Translations under genes and position numbers: made by a program
Assembly (NCBI GenBank): GCA_031763025.1
Contig: JASSKH010000031.1
Location: 5,981,458-6,045,457, forward strand
Direction of reading: 5' to 3'
Length of the DNA stretch: 64,000 nt
Source of the DNA: Macrocystis pyrifera
Lineage: Eukaryota; Sar; Phaeophyceae; Laminariales; Laminariaceae
In this document: piece by piece, positions 21,691-42,514 of the stretch
Position numbering within the stretch: position 1 is the stretch's first letter
How the letters are laid out: each line of letters starts with the position of its first letter
The notes under the pieces: model-generated
What the model saw: the letters and a program-made list of their open reading frames with translations, nothing else
Told to the model about the DNA's origin: nothing
Databases searched by the model: none

Positions 21691-22289
21691 CACAAATTAT
21701 CTAACTTGACCGTTCGGTGTGACCGACCGCCCAAAAAAACAAACAAAAATAACGTTGCCCTTGTTGTCTAGCTCAAGTAAGTGAGCGGCATGTTTTACAT
21801 CGTCGTCGCCAACCGACGCCAACCAAACCTGTGTATAATATTTAGGGGGGGAGGGGTTAAATGGGAGGGGGGGGGGGGGGGTAGGCATCAATTCTCCAAC
21901 ATGAACAATGTACATCGTTTGTCCGTTCGTTTGTTTGTTCATGAAGTGATTTCAAACATTTTTTCATTGGCTAGACGTATTAGTTCATCCACCCACCCAA
22001 TGAAATTCCCTCCTCGAAAATTGTTTGCGAAAGCAAGGTGCCCCTCCAATCCACTCTGATAACCCATCCGAAGGAAACTCATTGCGACTGATTAAACAAG
22101 AAAAGTGGGTCCCGAATGCGTTCATTCATCCGTTCGTTCGGTCATGCATCCATTCGTCCAATTGAAGAATCTACCCGTCCGCCCATTGCATCTGTGCGCC
22201 CTCCCCCACCCATCCCTCCACTCGTCCACTATTAAACTAATCGGTCTTCTCTGCAGACCCCGCCAAGACGGCTGCCGCTGCCTCCGCCG

Positions 22290-22664
22290 ATGGAGCTGCT
22301 CCTGGCGCTGCTGGTGCTTGCGGTCGCGCAGGCCCCCCTCTCCGCCACGGGAGAGGGGCTGCGACCCGAGTCGGACCTCAGCTCGAACTGCTTCAACTTC
22401 CCCGAGGACACCTTCACCCGCGACAATTGCATCGTCGCCATCAACGATGGCAACACGCCGTACCTCCCAATGACGGCCGGGGACGATGCCATCGACTTTA
22501 CGCTGCATGATCTGGACGGTGAGCGCTGGAACCTTGGGGACACGCTTAGGGCGACGGCGAGGCCGGTGGTGATGGTGTGGGGGATGCTCACGTGTCCGGG
22601 CTTTCAGGGGCTGGGGACGGAGCCTCCTTGGGATCGGTGCTCTTACTGGGACGAGCACTCGCTG
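22290..22664 (+). CDS. Secreted deiodinase/redoxin-like protein, first coding exon
   Basis: The exon encodes 125 residues and stops at a GTGGGT donor (22,665). A hydrophobic signal peptide (MELLLALLVLAVAQAPLS) supports the start at 22,290; an intron acceptor TTCTCTGCAG lies just upstream at 22,245-22,254. Around residues 75-110 comes DFTLHDLDGERWNLGD, a strand-rich redoxin-type pattern, then PVVMVWGMLTCPGFQG. The GxxTCPxF segment resembles the active-site loop of iodothyronine deiodinases and related thioredoxin-fold proteins, with Cys where deiodinases have selenocysteine. The remaining exons are not seen; the gene runs into introns and the assembly gap. Family placement comes from motif recognition only, and a generic secreted redoxin is the main alternative. 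Confidence 0.55.
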
Positions 22665-22778
22665 GTGGGTTTTGCTGTTCGTTTTTGCTGCTGCTTTTGG
22701 TTTTGGTTTGGTTTGCTCTTGGTTTGCTCTTGGTGTCTTTTGTTACTGTTTGGGTTTCGTGGTTCTGTTTTGTTTTTT

Positions 22779-22809
<31 letters not shown>

Positions 22810-22826
22810 GTTAGGGAATGCCGGGG

Positions 22827-22889
22827 TGGATGGTCATACGACTACGGCCATGGATGACATGATTACCCCCCCCCCCCCCCCCCCCCCCC
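22827..22889 (-). repeat. G-run-linked module (minus) ending in a C-run at the gap
   Basis: GGATGGTCATACGACTACGG and CCATGGATGACATGATTACC are the reverse complement of the module core. The C-run 22,866-22,889 then meets the N gap. Confidence 0.65.
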
Positions 22890-22989
22890 NNNNNNNNNNN
22901 NNNNNNNNNNNNNNNNNNNNNNNNNNNNNNNNNNNNNNNNNNNNNNNNNNNNNNNNNNNNNNNNNNNNNNNNNNNNNNNNNNNNNNNNN
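22890..22989. other. Assembly gap (100 N)
   Basis: Exactly 100 N, the usual placeholder for a gap of unknown length. Two genes converge on it and both are incomplete there: the deiodinase-like gene from the left and the mS23-like gene from the right. Confidence 0.99.
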
Positions 22990-31576
<8,587 letters not shown>

Positions 31577-31744
31577 GTCGCCTTCGCCCCTAGAAGCCGG
31601 AGCCAAACTATTGGGAGCAGTCCCGCGATGGCAGGGCAGCGACGACGGCGGTGCCTGCCTTTTTGCCTCCCCCCTGTTTATCCCCCGAGCGTGTGCTGTG
31701 CCCGCTGCTCTTCGCTCTCTCCCCTGAAAAAGTGCATGGGGCGG

Positions 31745-32187
31745 GTGTGTGTGGGTTAGTCGGGCGGGCGGGCGGGCGGGTGGGTGGGTGGGTCGGTGGG
31801 ATTGGTGGGCTGAGAGGGCAAGTGTTGCTGTGTACACGTAGAGCTCCTACGTACAACATCTGTATTCATGTATCGAGCCACAGTACTACTGCTGATGCTG
31901 TCCAAGTTGCTCTCCAAGTAGAGAGACACATCGGCATGCATACCGGTACTGTAGAAAAAGCACTTCAACTTCGCACACAAGGTTCAAGTTGCTCAAACCC
32001 GGACGATGTTTGGTCGCCTTGCGTCAGAAGGATGGCCGCGAGGGAGGCTACACATGGAGTATAGACGAGGAAGGTCGTAGTCGTACGTGCAGCGGCGGCA
32101 TTTATAGATAGCAGGGACATCGCTTCAGGAAGGGATGCAAGTGAGCCAGCCGCTATGCGAAAGCACCGGTAGTACCCAACAGCAGCA

Positions 32188-32232
<45 letters not shown>

Positions 32233-32295
32233 GGTAGTAGTAGTAGCGGTGGCTATGATACCTCGTACCAGGTTCCAGGTATGATACCAGGTACT
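31745..32295. other. Simple repeats
   Basis: (GGGC/GGGT)n at 31,760-31,798 and (CAG/TAG)n at about 32,187-32,245. No gene recognised. Confidence 0.5.
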
Positions 32296-32298
32296 TGA

Positions 32299-32381
32299 TA
32301 TCGCTCTAGGCGCAAAAAAAAGGACCGCTTGATATTGATGTTTATGTACAAACGGTGCTTATATTTCCGTTCAGGGCGGTA
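32299..32381. mobile_element. MITE family 2, diverged copy
   Basis: TA + TCGCTCTAGGCGCAAAAAAA..GGACC at the left, GGTGCTTATATTTCCGTTCA + GGGCGG + TA at the right. Confidence 0.6.
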
Positions 32382-32399
32382 CTACATGACAGCAGTGGA

Positions 32400-32483
32400 T
32401 ACCCTTCTGTCCCACAATGTAAGGAACGGTTCAACAACTAATTGTTAAACCGACCGGTGATTATATTTTGGGACAGAGTGGTA
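32400..32483. mobile_element. MITE family 2, complete copy
   Basis: TA + CCCTTCTGTCCCACAATGTA..AGGAACGG and the inverse TTATATTTTGGGACAGAGTGG + TA. Only 18 bp from the previous copy. Confidence 0.75.
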
Positions 32484-32594
32484 CATGGCGACAGCAACCT
32501 GCTGTGTAGTTGGCCCTCGCAGCAACAGCAGCATACGTATATTTACGAGGTACGAGGTCTACCGAGGCATGTGCGAGGCTACCTGGTACTGGTA

Positions 32595-32699
32595 ATACGG
32601 GGGACCATAATTAATGGGACCAAATATTGTTGGTAAAAATAGGGAAACGTATAGGTTTTTGTGTGGACCGTAGGTCCTATTTACTATGGTCCCCCGTAA
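32595..32699. mobile_element. MITE family 1, copy Q (reverse orientation)
   Basis: ATACGGGGGACCATAATTAA to GGTCCCCCGTAA. TACCTGGTA lies a few bases upstream (32,580-32,588). Confidence 0.85.
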
Positions 32700-35530
32700 A
32701 TAATACCACTGCTGTAAACATAGCCAGTGGTACGTATATACGAGCCAGTGGTTGGCGGCAGTAATCAGTGCGCAACTACTGCCGTACATCTGCGCACTGC
32801 TGTATAGAGAAAAGGCAAAGCTGCGGTGCGAGCTGCTTCGCGAGCAGCACGATAAACAGGCACTCCACGCGATTGCCTTTGATGGCTTGCATTCCCAATG
32901 TGCCAACCATACTGCTGTATTGTAGCCGTATGTACCAAACTAAAACCTACCTGTGCAGTGGGGAGTACCAGAGGTATAATAATACCAGTTTGTTGGCTCC
33001 ACGATCTCCACGTACGACTACCTGGCACATAATCCAAGACGGCTGTTGCTTCTACTGCTGCGTAGATGCACCAGGCATCTGAACACGGGCAGTGGTGGCA
33101 GCGGCCTGGCGCATGTTGCCCTGAACGCTCGCCAGCATGGCATAGGTGCCGCCGTTGCGGGCAACATCTCGGACGTACGAAGCTCAAGTCTGCAAGAGTC
33201 GTCCTCGTGGTCACGAGGCATTGCTTGTTGTGCTGCCGCAGCCCATCTACCTGTGCTGCTGCCTCGGTCGTCGGCCACATGTGCAATGATGGGCTACGGA
33301 TGGCCGCAGATGGCATGCTAGCTTGGCCGTAGGCTCCGAGAGCCGCAAACAGCCTCAGCCCAGCGCAAGAGCAAGGACACCACGGATTCACGCAACGCCT
33401 GCAATGGCGAACCACGACAGTTCCTCAAGGGCAACCTACACCAGCCTGAAGGCACTATCCTCGCGTCTATCCACGAGGACATCATCACGGCCGTGATGAT
33501 ATGTCTCACCTCGTATTGCGTGACGAGGCACCCGCTCACAAGCAGCGTGTTCTGTTCCAGAGCACTATCATGCTGTAAGTAAGTGAGGGTTTCCACAAAT
33601 TCTGTGATGCGTTGTATATACGACATACCGGGGACACGCATATCCTACAGGATCGCACCGTACTCCATCAGCGGCAACCCACATGCTGTAGCAGGCAATG
33701 ACATCGGCCTAATACCGGAGGCACACTGTAGGTCGTACCTCCAGAATGCTGGCAATACGCCCACTCTGATTTGCCTATGCATGCGAGTCTACTGTTGTTC
33801 GGATGGCGGTCCCGTACTAAAGCTCAGGGCTCTTCGATGTCAAAACCGGAAATGAGAGCCCTCGGACTCGAAAACCCGTGCATGTCCAGACATTGAAAGC
33901 ATGCGAGACTTTTCGGGGAGGGCTGCCAGCTGCCAGCCATAGGCCAGGGGCCGCCAACAAAGTATTTTCTACTTCGAAAGCTACTGTCTGTAATATTTGC
34001 CCCGGAACGAGTCCGACTGCGTATGTATGTAATATGTACCAGGTACGAACATATTTTTCCTAAGAGTGCACTCTTCTTATGTTTTCCGTCTGCTCTAAAT
34101 ATCAAAACACCGAAAGACAACTGATGCCTTTTCTCGAAGCAAACTGTTGACCCCGATTATCGCGATTTGTAATACTACAGCGGCGACCAGACATGACTCA
34201 CGAAGACTTTCTGATAATCGGCATGACATTAGCTTTGACGGTGCGGCCACGAGCTGGGGTATGCGGGACAGAGACAGATCGTTTGCCCCCAGGGATCAAC
34301 GGCTAACGACTACGGCAAAATCAACAAATCAGCACCACCCCCCCCCCCCGCCGCGCGCCCCGTGCTGTGTGTGCCGAACGCCACGATTCCGATGAAGTAA
34401 ACGGGTTTTGATCAAAATAGTGCCCCACCTGGTATATTACGAGTATCTCGTGTCGGCTACGTATACAGTGTACCATGTGGTTCTGCCCGGAGGCTTCCGC
34501 CGGCAGGCTCGGTTCGGATATGTCGGATGCTTCTCATCGTCTGGACAACGGATCGACACAGCACGTTCGAGGGTGACATAGCTCCGTTCACTGGGCTTGC
34601 CCGCCTGAAAAGGGGTTGCCTTCCGGCAGTGTCTATCCCGGCATATAGTGCCACGACCCATCAGCCTCACAGCAAGCAGCATGGTATCTCGATCGTTAAA
34701 ATTTACTTTAGGAGTACTCATAGTCTGCTTCTATACCGGTGTCAGGTACCAGGTAGTACCTCTTTTGGTGGAATACAATTCCCGTTTGATATCAACACCA
34801 GACTCCAAACGGTGATTCCATTCCGGATTCATAGCAACACATATGTACCCAACGTGCTGTGTGTATCCGAGTTGATCGAAGGCAGCGCTAAAAGAGCGAC
34901 CTGCCCGCTGGGCGTGGTTCGGGCTCGGGTATTGATGTGGGCGAGGCCCTTCGTTTCTTGGCCTATACGGGTGGGCGAGATGTCGCCTTGACGGACTCGA
35001 GGCGTGCCTCCCGGACCGTGTAATATTCAGAGGCCAAGATGTTAGAAACGTAATTACAACAGTAGTGACATTTCCAACATTGCAGCGTACCTACAAGTAC
35101 CTGGTCCCGAAGGACTGGTACGGCAACCACCTATACGGTATGCTGCTGTAGACTGGCCTTTTCCTTTGTGTCGGAGGTTTCTTTCCACTAACTTGGCTAC
35201 GTGTGGCGATTTGATCGCCCCCTGGAAAAAGTGTTCGGAGTAAGTTATTACATGAAGGCTGTTGACATAAGTTGACTCAATTTGAAATAATGCGTTTCGT
35301 TGGCTATCCGTACGCGGTCTCCTCGGTTCCGGTTACAACTCATACAATGTATACATCTTCACGCATACGTCGCTTATTCCATTTTTTTCTTGTACGAGGT
35401 TGTAGGATCTGCTTCGGTTTATGATGTGTATCGTACTGTTTTGCATGTACGAATCTGCATTTTCCCCTGAGGTATTCTTCCACTCCAGAGTTCTTGGAGC
35501 CTGTCCTGCTACCACGGACTAGATTGTTTG
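32700..35530. other. Unclassified stretch
   Basis: No recognised family. Moderately GC-rich parts (33,050-33,560) carry ORFs of 90-216 codons in several frames, and 34,437-34,991 has ORFs on both strands. Without a motif, splice pattern or repeat match I do not call a gene. TACCAGGTA occurs at 34,037 and 34,747. Confidence 0.35.
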
Positions 35531-35536
35531 TTATAA

Positions 35537-35624
35537 CCCTTCGAGAACTGCAGTCGTGTTTTGGGGACAAACCCGTCAAATTCCAAGTAGTTTGTCCCAA
35601 AACGGGACCGTCATACTAAAAGGT
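35537..35624. mobile_element. MITE family 3 (piggyBac-like)
   Basis: ATAA + CCCTTCGAGAACTGCAGTCG..TTTTGGGGACAAAC and the inverse GTTTGTCCCAAAACGGGACC..ACTAAAAGG(T) + TTAA. Confidence 0.7.
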
Positions 35625-35949
35625 TTAAAGTGAGAACAGCAGCAACTACCAGACGGGAACGACACAGGGAACGAACGCGTTGGCATTTGTCTTCATCCGG
35701 CGAACGTAGGACCCCCTCCGCCCTCTATTGCGGACCAAGAACGTTCCGAGTACACAAGGTAGCGTGGCAACGAGGCCGTGGAAGTAGGTTAACCTGTAGA
35801 TGGCCACATAATGGGCGGAACGTGTTTTGCGCAGTTGCAAGGACACCGCCACAAGGGTGGGGACGTGTGGGGGAAAGGTGGAGGTTTCATGCACTAGGCG
35901 GGTAAGGATAACCTCAAAACGAAAGCAGAAGCTGGGCTAGTGACTAGAG

Positions 35950-38160
35950 GGTTTTATCAGGCGTAGGACGGCGGTTGCTCCCAAACGCTGGCACGAACCC
36001 TTTCGGCCGCATAGGGGAACAACCTGCCTTGATGCAGTTGCTTTGAGTCAGTGATCTATATGAACTCCACCACAGAGCCAAAAATCTCCGATTGCTATCA
36101 ATAGCCTTGGTGCATAATCCGCATCTACGTAAAACAGATTTCACTGCTCAGACTCTTCTGAAAAGTATTACCGTAATTACTCGTTGAGTTAAGGTCCACC
36201 ACGATGTGCAGGGCTGCCTACCAATGCAATAACTTTGGCGCTGCAGAGTGGCTAGCTAAGGCTCGAGCCGCGGTGAGGATGTCAGGGCGAGCCTGGTTTG
36301 CCAACCACATCAAACGCCTTTTCAATGACCGAAAAGGCTCATCAACGCCTGGCTCATCCTTGTCAAACTGATGAAGCTTCAGGTCAACCACCATAGCAAT
36401 ACTTTTCTTGCCACGAATAACGCCGAAATTCGCTACTGGGCCCTAAGCGAAAACTCCTGCGACATCGTCAACGTCCTTACATCCGAGTCTTGAGACAATC
36501 GACAACCTGCGCACCATCGCAACTCCCCCAAGTTGTTGATAGGAACGAACTGATTCAGGTCCTTTTCATGAGAACTCACAAAAACTTGTCACACCTGCTC
36601 TTAAGCCTCATCGCAAATATGTCATGTACTTGTACTATTAATACTACTATTAAATAGTACGATGGAAACGGCCCCCTGTCTCCACCTAACGCATAGCACA
36701 CGCATCAGCCTCACACTGCTCAAAACCAAGAACGCTCATGCCGCGTACCAAGTGGTGGTGCCAATGCCGCGACGTCTGCTTCAAGCCATGTAGGCTGCGA
36801 CATAACTTAATCACCTTATCGGACATCGACCCGCACCCCTTGGAGAGGCGTATGAAGAAGTCCTCGCGTAGCTCTGACTGGACAACGCCTGGTCGATATC
36901 GAAGAGGCATAGAACCAATGCTAACTCGCACGCGATCGCAGCGAGAAAACGAATACTCACAACTGATGGACACGGGGAGAAAACATCGAAAACGTCAACG
37001 CCTGCACGCTACCCGGACTCTCTCGCTACCCATCTGGCCTTTGCCCGCACTACTCTACTAAATTCCTTGACCTTCCAAGAGTTACCCCACTCTGCTGAGA
37101 TCACGGTGATGCCGTTTCGTTGCTACGTGCCACCACCTCTCTCGTCTATCACAGCGGCGAACGTCTCCGCGCGGTACAGGCCACCAAACGCTGCGCGCAT
37201 GGATTGAAACCACGCATCTGTGAATTCGTCATCGCATGCTTAAGGTTATGAGTCGGGCGTTACCATCTCACTCGCAGAGCCTGATTGTAGTTTAGGGGCG
37301 GGCATGTGCGACGGGGACTGGTCGGCAATCTACATTCCGATATCCTCCCGCGCGGCTAGCATCGAAACGAAGACATGCTGCTGGCCCAGGCCTTTCTGTT
37401 GCCGCGATACCGACGGTGTCACTGCTGCCGATACCTGCGGTTGCTGCTGCTGCTGTTGCCCCGGAACCTCCGACACGGAGGGCGAGGACTCCGGCAACGC
37501 AACGGCCGCGGGCGGCGCCGGGGGAACGGAGACAGGCAAGGATTCCGGCGATGCACCGGTCACTGTTGGCTCCTGCTGTTGCGGTACGGATGACACAGCA
37601 GGCAGGGGCGCGGGCGAGGATTCCGGGAGTTTTACCAGTCGATAGCGGGGACGGCTCTTACCACATCTCGAAGCCCGGCGGCGCTTCCGGTTGCTGGGCT
37701 GGAGTATCAACAGCCGCCCCCCTCCCCTGCCGGAGACGGTGGCCCGGTCATCGCGGTTCCTCCGCTAGCCGTGTTCCACTCCCCCATGAAAGGCGCACGC
37801 CGGTATTCCCGCATCACATCGTGCTTGATGGGCTTGCAATCAATGATGGCGACAGGTTGATCTTGCTGCAATCCGAGTCGTGGTCGGTGCCGCAGTCCAG
37901 GTAGAAATAGGTATCCCTCTTAAGCTCCGACTTGATCGTCCGCTTGGCCTTGTGGCGTCCCAGCATCATGTACAGCAGTACGCGGTGTTTCGATAAGCTC
38001 TTGTCGGACGTGTCCTTATGACCACGCGACCCATCGCCATGCCGTAAACGAGAAAAGAAAATCAAATGCGTGAAGCCGTACCTGGTTATCGCAGCCTCCC
38101 CACATATATCATCCACGCAGGTTGGGGTAGGCCGTACCAAGCTTTTCACCGGCCGCACTC
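35950..38160 (-). pseudogene. Degenerate Ty1/copia retrotransposon (pol)
   Basis: Minus-strand relics in copia order. A hinge after integrase (about 38,000-37,330) carries KRDTYFYLDCG, then Pro/Gln-rich sequence and AAREDIGM. The start of the RT (about 37,200-36,920) has WKV.EF..VVRAKARWVARE. The RT core (36,860-36,690) has KGCGSMSDKVIKLCRSLHGLKQ and GFEQCEADAC. A DDIFA-like region lies near 36,620, then LNNLGELRWCAGCRLS-like sequence. The RT/RNase H connection (about 36,330-36,215) has MWLANQARPDILTAARALAS and SAAPKLLHW. A YVDADYA-type RNase H start lies near 36,120. Frameshifts and stops separate every block, and the catalytic V-D-D has lost residues (reads about V-H-D). No LTRs were recognised. 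Confidence 0.7.
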
Positions 38161-41100
38161 ATACACAAATATGTAAGGGTAGTATCGTTTTATCATGCAC
38201 TCGGGTCGTATCGTAATACCAGGGACTGCTCCACAGACCGAGCCATACCTAGAGGCGAAGCATCCATCCTGGAACATCTCAGGACTGTATTGCCTCGTCA
38301 CACGATGGGAGCCTCACATTTCCGTTGACCAAGAATCTCTCTCCGCAGTACCACAAACACCAGTACCCAGCCCTACCAAAAATGGTCAAATGATAGGATG
38401 TTGAGGGTTTTGATCCCCTTGATGCGTTCTACGAGTATGTATATGCAATCCATCACAAATGCCCCACCACCCACAGGTGACAGTCGGCCCCGCTGACCAT
38501 CCATCACGTACAGGATAGCCCACATTCGTTCGAAGGGGCAAACATGTCGATGTTCTTTCTCCGAGGAAGTTCCTGTTGTTTGATACTACGAGCACTCGTA
38601 CATTACATCATGGTAACCTTCTTTCAGTGCCAACGGTCATTCATTTCAATGCAAGTATTGGATTTGGATTGGATGAGGTTTCCTGCCCCATTCGGTAGTC
38701 CTATACCCAACTTTCCTTGTGTTTCGTACTTATCCACCTTCTGGGTACTGCGGTGTTGTCTCACCCAAACTTGCCTCGTACTAGTATAATCGTTTAGCCG
38801 TGCGTCGGCGCACACGCGGAGAAAACTGTCTAATAATTTTAAAAAGCTGGAGACAGTGGCAAGTCGCTCGCGGTCGCCTACCCCGTTATCTCTTTGACGG
38901 TTGGGCGTGCGTGCAAAAAAAGTGGTCGATCCGATGTAGAAATTCGCTCCTATTACGTTCGTTTAAAGCGGCAATATTATCGTTGCTGTTGTTTCTCGAG
39001 ACAGTGGCAGCTCGTTCGCGGTTGCGTATGGGCGGTCCTGTTTCCTCTTTGACGGTTCGGCCTGTGGTGTGCAAAAGAACATGATCCATGCGATCATATA
39101 AATGTTGTTGCTTACAGAAATTCTCTCCGTTCACACTCGTTCGAAGCGGCACAATTTCCGTTGTTTTTTTATGCGGAGGTTCCCTTTGGTCGATACCATT
39201 CACCTTGCATCTGACGATCTGCCCTGGACAGACGCCCCATCAGTCAGCAAGCGTTTTAAGCGGAAATAGCTACCATCCATATCGGGGGGGATGCGTCTCT
39301 TGGGCATCAATGTACCGGCCTGGTCGCACGAACTCACGTCAAGGTACTGTTGTAGAGGGGGGACTTTAGGACTACATATTTTCCGAGCCTGGCAGGTGGG
39401 TACGCTCCGCTGAACACTAACCCAATATGTTGTCCACCGATACGAATATAGCTTATGGGGTTGCCACTATTGTGCAGAGGAGGACACGGGGATGGATGTC
39501 GATGCTGGCCAGCGCACGCTTTTTCAGTAAATTTCTTCTCGTTGCTTATCTCATGGAGAGCCCAATCAGGGCAAATGAACAGCGTGATATCGAGAATACA
39601 CAATTAAGTGCCAGACTGTCCCCTGTGTGAACTATGTATCCGCATACATGTACTATTAATAGCACGTCATGTGATCTCACACGCGTTGTACGTGTTTGCC
39701 TACCTTCTCATACTGGTACGTATCGCACCTCCTCATAGGTACGTGATACCATCACATCAGCCCACCCTTAATAGTCGCAGAGGTAGTTCACACGACGATC
39801 AAAGGGTGATGGCCATATCATCCCAGAAATCGGAAGGGACGTCGAAGGTGCGGCTAATCGAAACGAAACAAATGAGGCTATAAATACACCCCACACCTCG
39901 TAATGAAACTCGACGTCTCATGCGTGGGACCAACGCGCAATGCGAGACGAGAAAGCTACGACATACCAACGGCAAGCGGGCTGCGAACCGGGGCGCGAAG
40001 GTGCCGAAAAAAGATGTCCAAAATACGTACGCAGAGAGATTAATAGACAAAAACGTCAAAACAGTGCAAGTTGATAAGTGAGATTCGGTACGGTACTCGA
40101 TCTCAAGCGGTGATATTTGACATGCTCGTAGCGGTTGCCTACGCCTGATAGACTCGCTTGGCGATGATCGATGAAGACACACTGTTAAAATCTGGTAGGC
40201 TTTGATGAGAAGCGTAACGCAAGTCACTGTGTTTGAGAGCTTCGGTAGACTATAGACAAGATAATAACGGTGAGCTCAGACCAAGTTGATTAGTTGTTGG
40301 CCTAAATTGATGATGAACAGAACATGAGCCAACGAGTAGGGCGCGGCGGGCGCGAGTGTACTCGTAGCTAAACTCAAGAGGTGTGACCCTTGTTCCTTAT
40401 TATTCCTTAATACCCTAACATTATGTTTAACTGGATTCTGGTACTATCATATTTCTCAGGTTTCTCAGGGCATGATCAATTACCATCCCAGTCTTATTCC
40501 CGGAGTTTTCTGTTGGCAATCCGAGGTTCTGGTAATGGGACGTTAGGTCCCTCAGGAATACGTTGTTGATTATTGAGCCGCAGCCCGAACGTGGGCATTT
40601 CGCCTATATGTTAAAATCAATCGGAAATCGAGTATGACACTTGCAAGCAAAATCCATATTTCGAAAGTTTCGAAAAAATACTGTAAATCGCCAAGAATTC
40701 AAAGCTCTTCAGCCATTATCGCGTTTTGGGACTCCGTAACTTACTACCCCTCACGGAACTAAGGAGTTTAAACCGCAGGCTTTCCGGACACATGCCGAGG
40801 AAAGTTACACCATCCGCCTGGAGAGCAGCAAGCGTTAGGTGAAAGCCGAGTTTTCCTCGGCGATGTACCCATCGTATTAGGCTCCTCCGCGTGAATTAAA
40901 CCAAATAAGCTATTTCGGGAGCTTTTTGTGTTGATGGCTGACAAGTTCGAGTTACACGAAAACATTCTGTGAGTCTCTTTTAGCTGCTTATGCTTGCTGT
41001 TGGGTGCACTCGAGGTCGTCACACACCCCACCAGGAGCGTCCCACATTTCCGCGGGCCGTCGCTGCTTGTGAGGAGCTGTAGCCGCCCGTAAGTGAAGTG

Positions 41101-42480
41101 CACAGGTTGAGTTGGGAGCTGTTTTTTCGGCCTCATCTTGTGCACCCCAAATTTCGACCAGGTTCGACCGCTGCGAGGCTTCAGAGCCGAGGTGTGGGTC
41201 TCTACCGAGAACTTGACAAGCAACAATCTGAAGAGAACCACTGCATCTGTGTTCGGAAGAAACACTGTTGTGCATCATCCGCGTTTTCTGAGGCACGAAG
41301 CAGCCGAAATTATAAACGCAGCGTGTTAAAATTGCGACATTTTTTCTGCCCCCCAAGAAAGCACTTAGAGAGATTTGAGCCACCGGAAACCTGGGGACCA
41401 GTGGACGCTTGGGTGCTACAGTAGCTCGGCCTTAGTGAAAGCGACAAATGTCCGGTAGTATATCGCATCGTCCTACTAATGATTGAAACAATAAAACAGT
41501 CTCTTGTACGTACATAGATAGACACTCCGTGGTTCAACGACTCTCTTGGGCTGAAGGGGTCATGTGTCACAAACGCCGGGCCGACGACGGGGGACCGAGG
41601 AAGACGCACACGCTATCGCCGGGCTATAGTACCTGGGTGCCTGCTTTGTGCCCATGATGGTCATTCGTCGGGTAGGGGGGGTGTTACAGTGAGGGTCAAC
41701 GGCGTGAATGGTTCAAAGCGACTGTCGTGACCAGCGTTACGAGGACAACGGTTCTAATCATTGTCACGCGTCGGGTCTATTTGACTAGGCAGAGAGTAAG
41801 CTTTGATTAGCTCTTTCGGTCGCATCTTATAGGGGCAGGGAGGATCATCGGTGTGGGAACATCTTTGGGGGTAAAAAACCAGTACCGAGGTTCCGGGAAC
41901 ACCTGCTATTTACTACACGCTACCAAGTGCTCCAAATAAAGTCAAAGTCAAGTGATCTGCGATACCCGTCCTATCAACCCGAGCCCCTTGGGCCCTGCCT
42001 TGCCCGTCGTGCCCGTTATCGTGTTTGGCGCTTTGTCGGTTGTTTACTATGTCTGTTTGCAACTACCGCCTTGCATCGATTCACTTTCTGCGCGACCCGA
42101 TTCTCCCTGCGCGAGGTCACTTTTCGAAGTCTCCAACAACAAGGTGGGCTGGCCACAGAAATCTCTCGAGCGCGGGTCCTTTTTAGGGTCTGAGAGCTGT
42201 ACCCTGTTGTATCACATATGCTGGTTGGGCATAACTGTCTTGTTTCCAATCAGCGATTTAAAAGAAGCACACAGGTGAACCGACCTCCCCCGTGAAAAAT
42301 TTAGCGCAACCGCTTGCACAAGGTCATGTACAAGAAAAGTGTGGGTACCCATTCTTAGCCTTCACAGGGTCCTTGTACCAAAGGTTGTGTAGTATTTTTC
42401 AGAAGTCATTGTGCAACGGGTTGTGGTAGCCTGCATCCTGGCCCTTGCTCAAGAAATTGCGGTAGCTAATGAGCTGTAGG
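38161..42480. other. Unclassified stretch
   Basis: No supported gene. A two-copy direct repeat of about 148 bp lies at 38,850-39,140 (GAGACAGTGGCAAGTCGCTC / GAGACAGTGGCAGCTCGTTC..CTCTTTGACGGTT). A piece at 41,126-41,190 (TTGTGCACCCCAAATTTCGA) is related to 52,055-52,110. A 165-codon minus ORF at 40,768-41,265 has no motif. Confidence 0.35.
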
Positions 42481-42514
42481 TAGCGACTCTTTGTTGTTGA
42501 CGTTATGGAGCTTG

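Noticed and set aside
32765..33415. 216-codon minus-strand ORF
   Set aside because: GC-rich stretch with several open frames on both strands; the translation shows no family pattern.
34437..34991. Overlapping ORFs of 94 and 154 codons
   Set aside because: Both strands open, no motif, no codon-phase support.
40768..41265. 165-codon minus-strand ORF
   Set aside because: Open but without any recognisable motif, splice context or repeat match; length alone is not enough in this composition.
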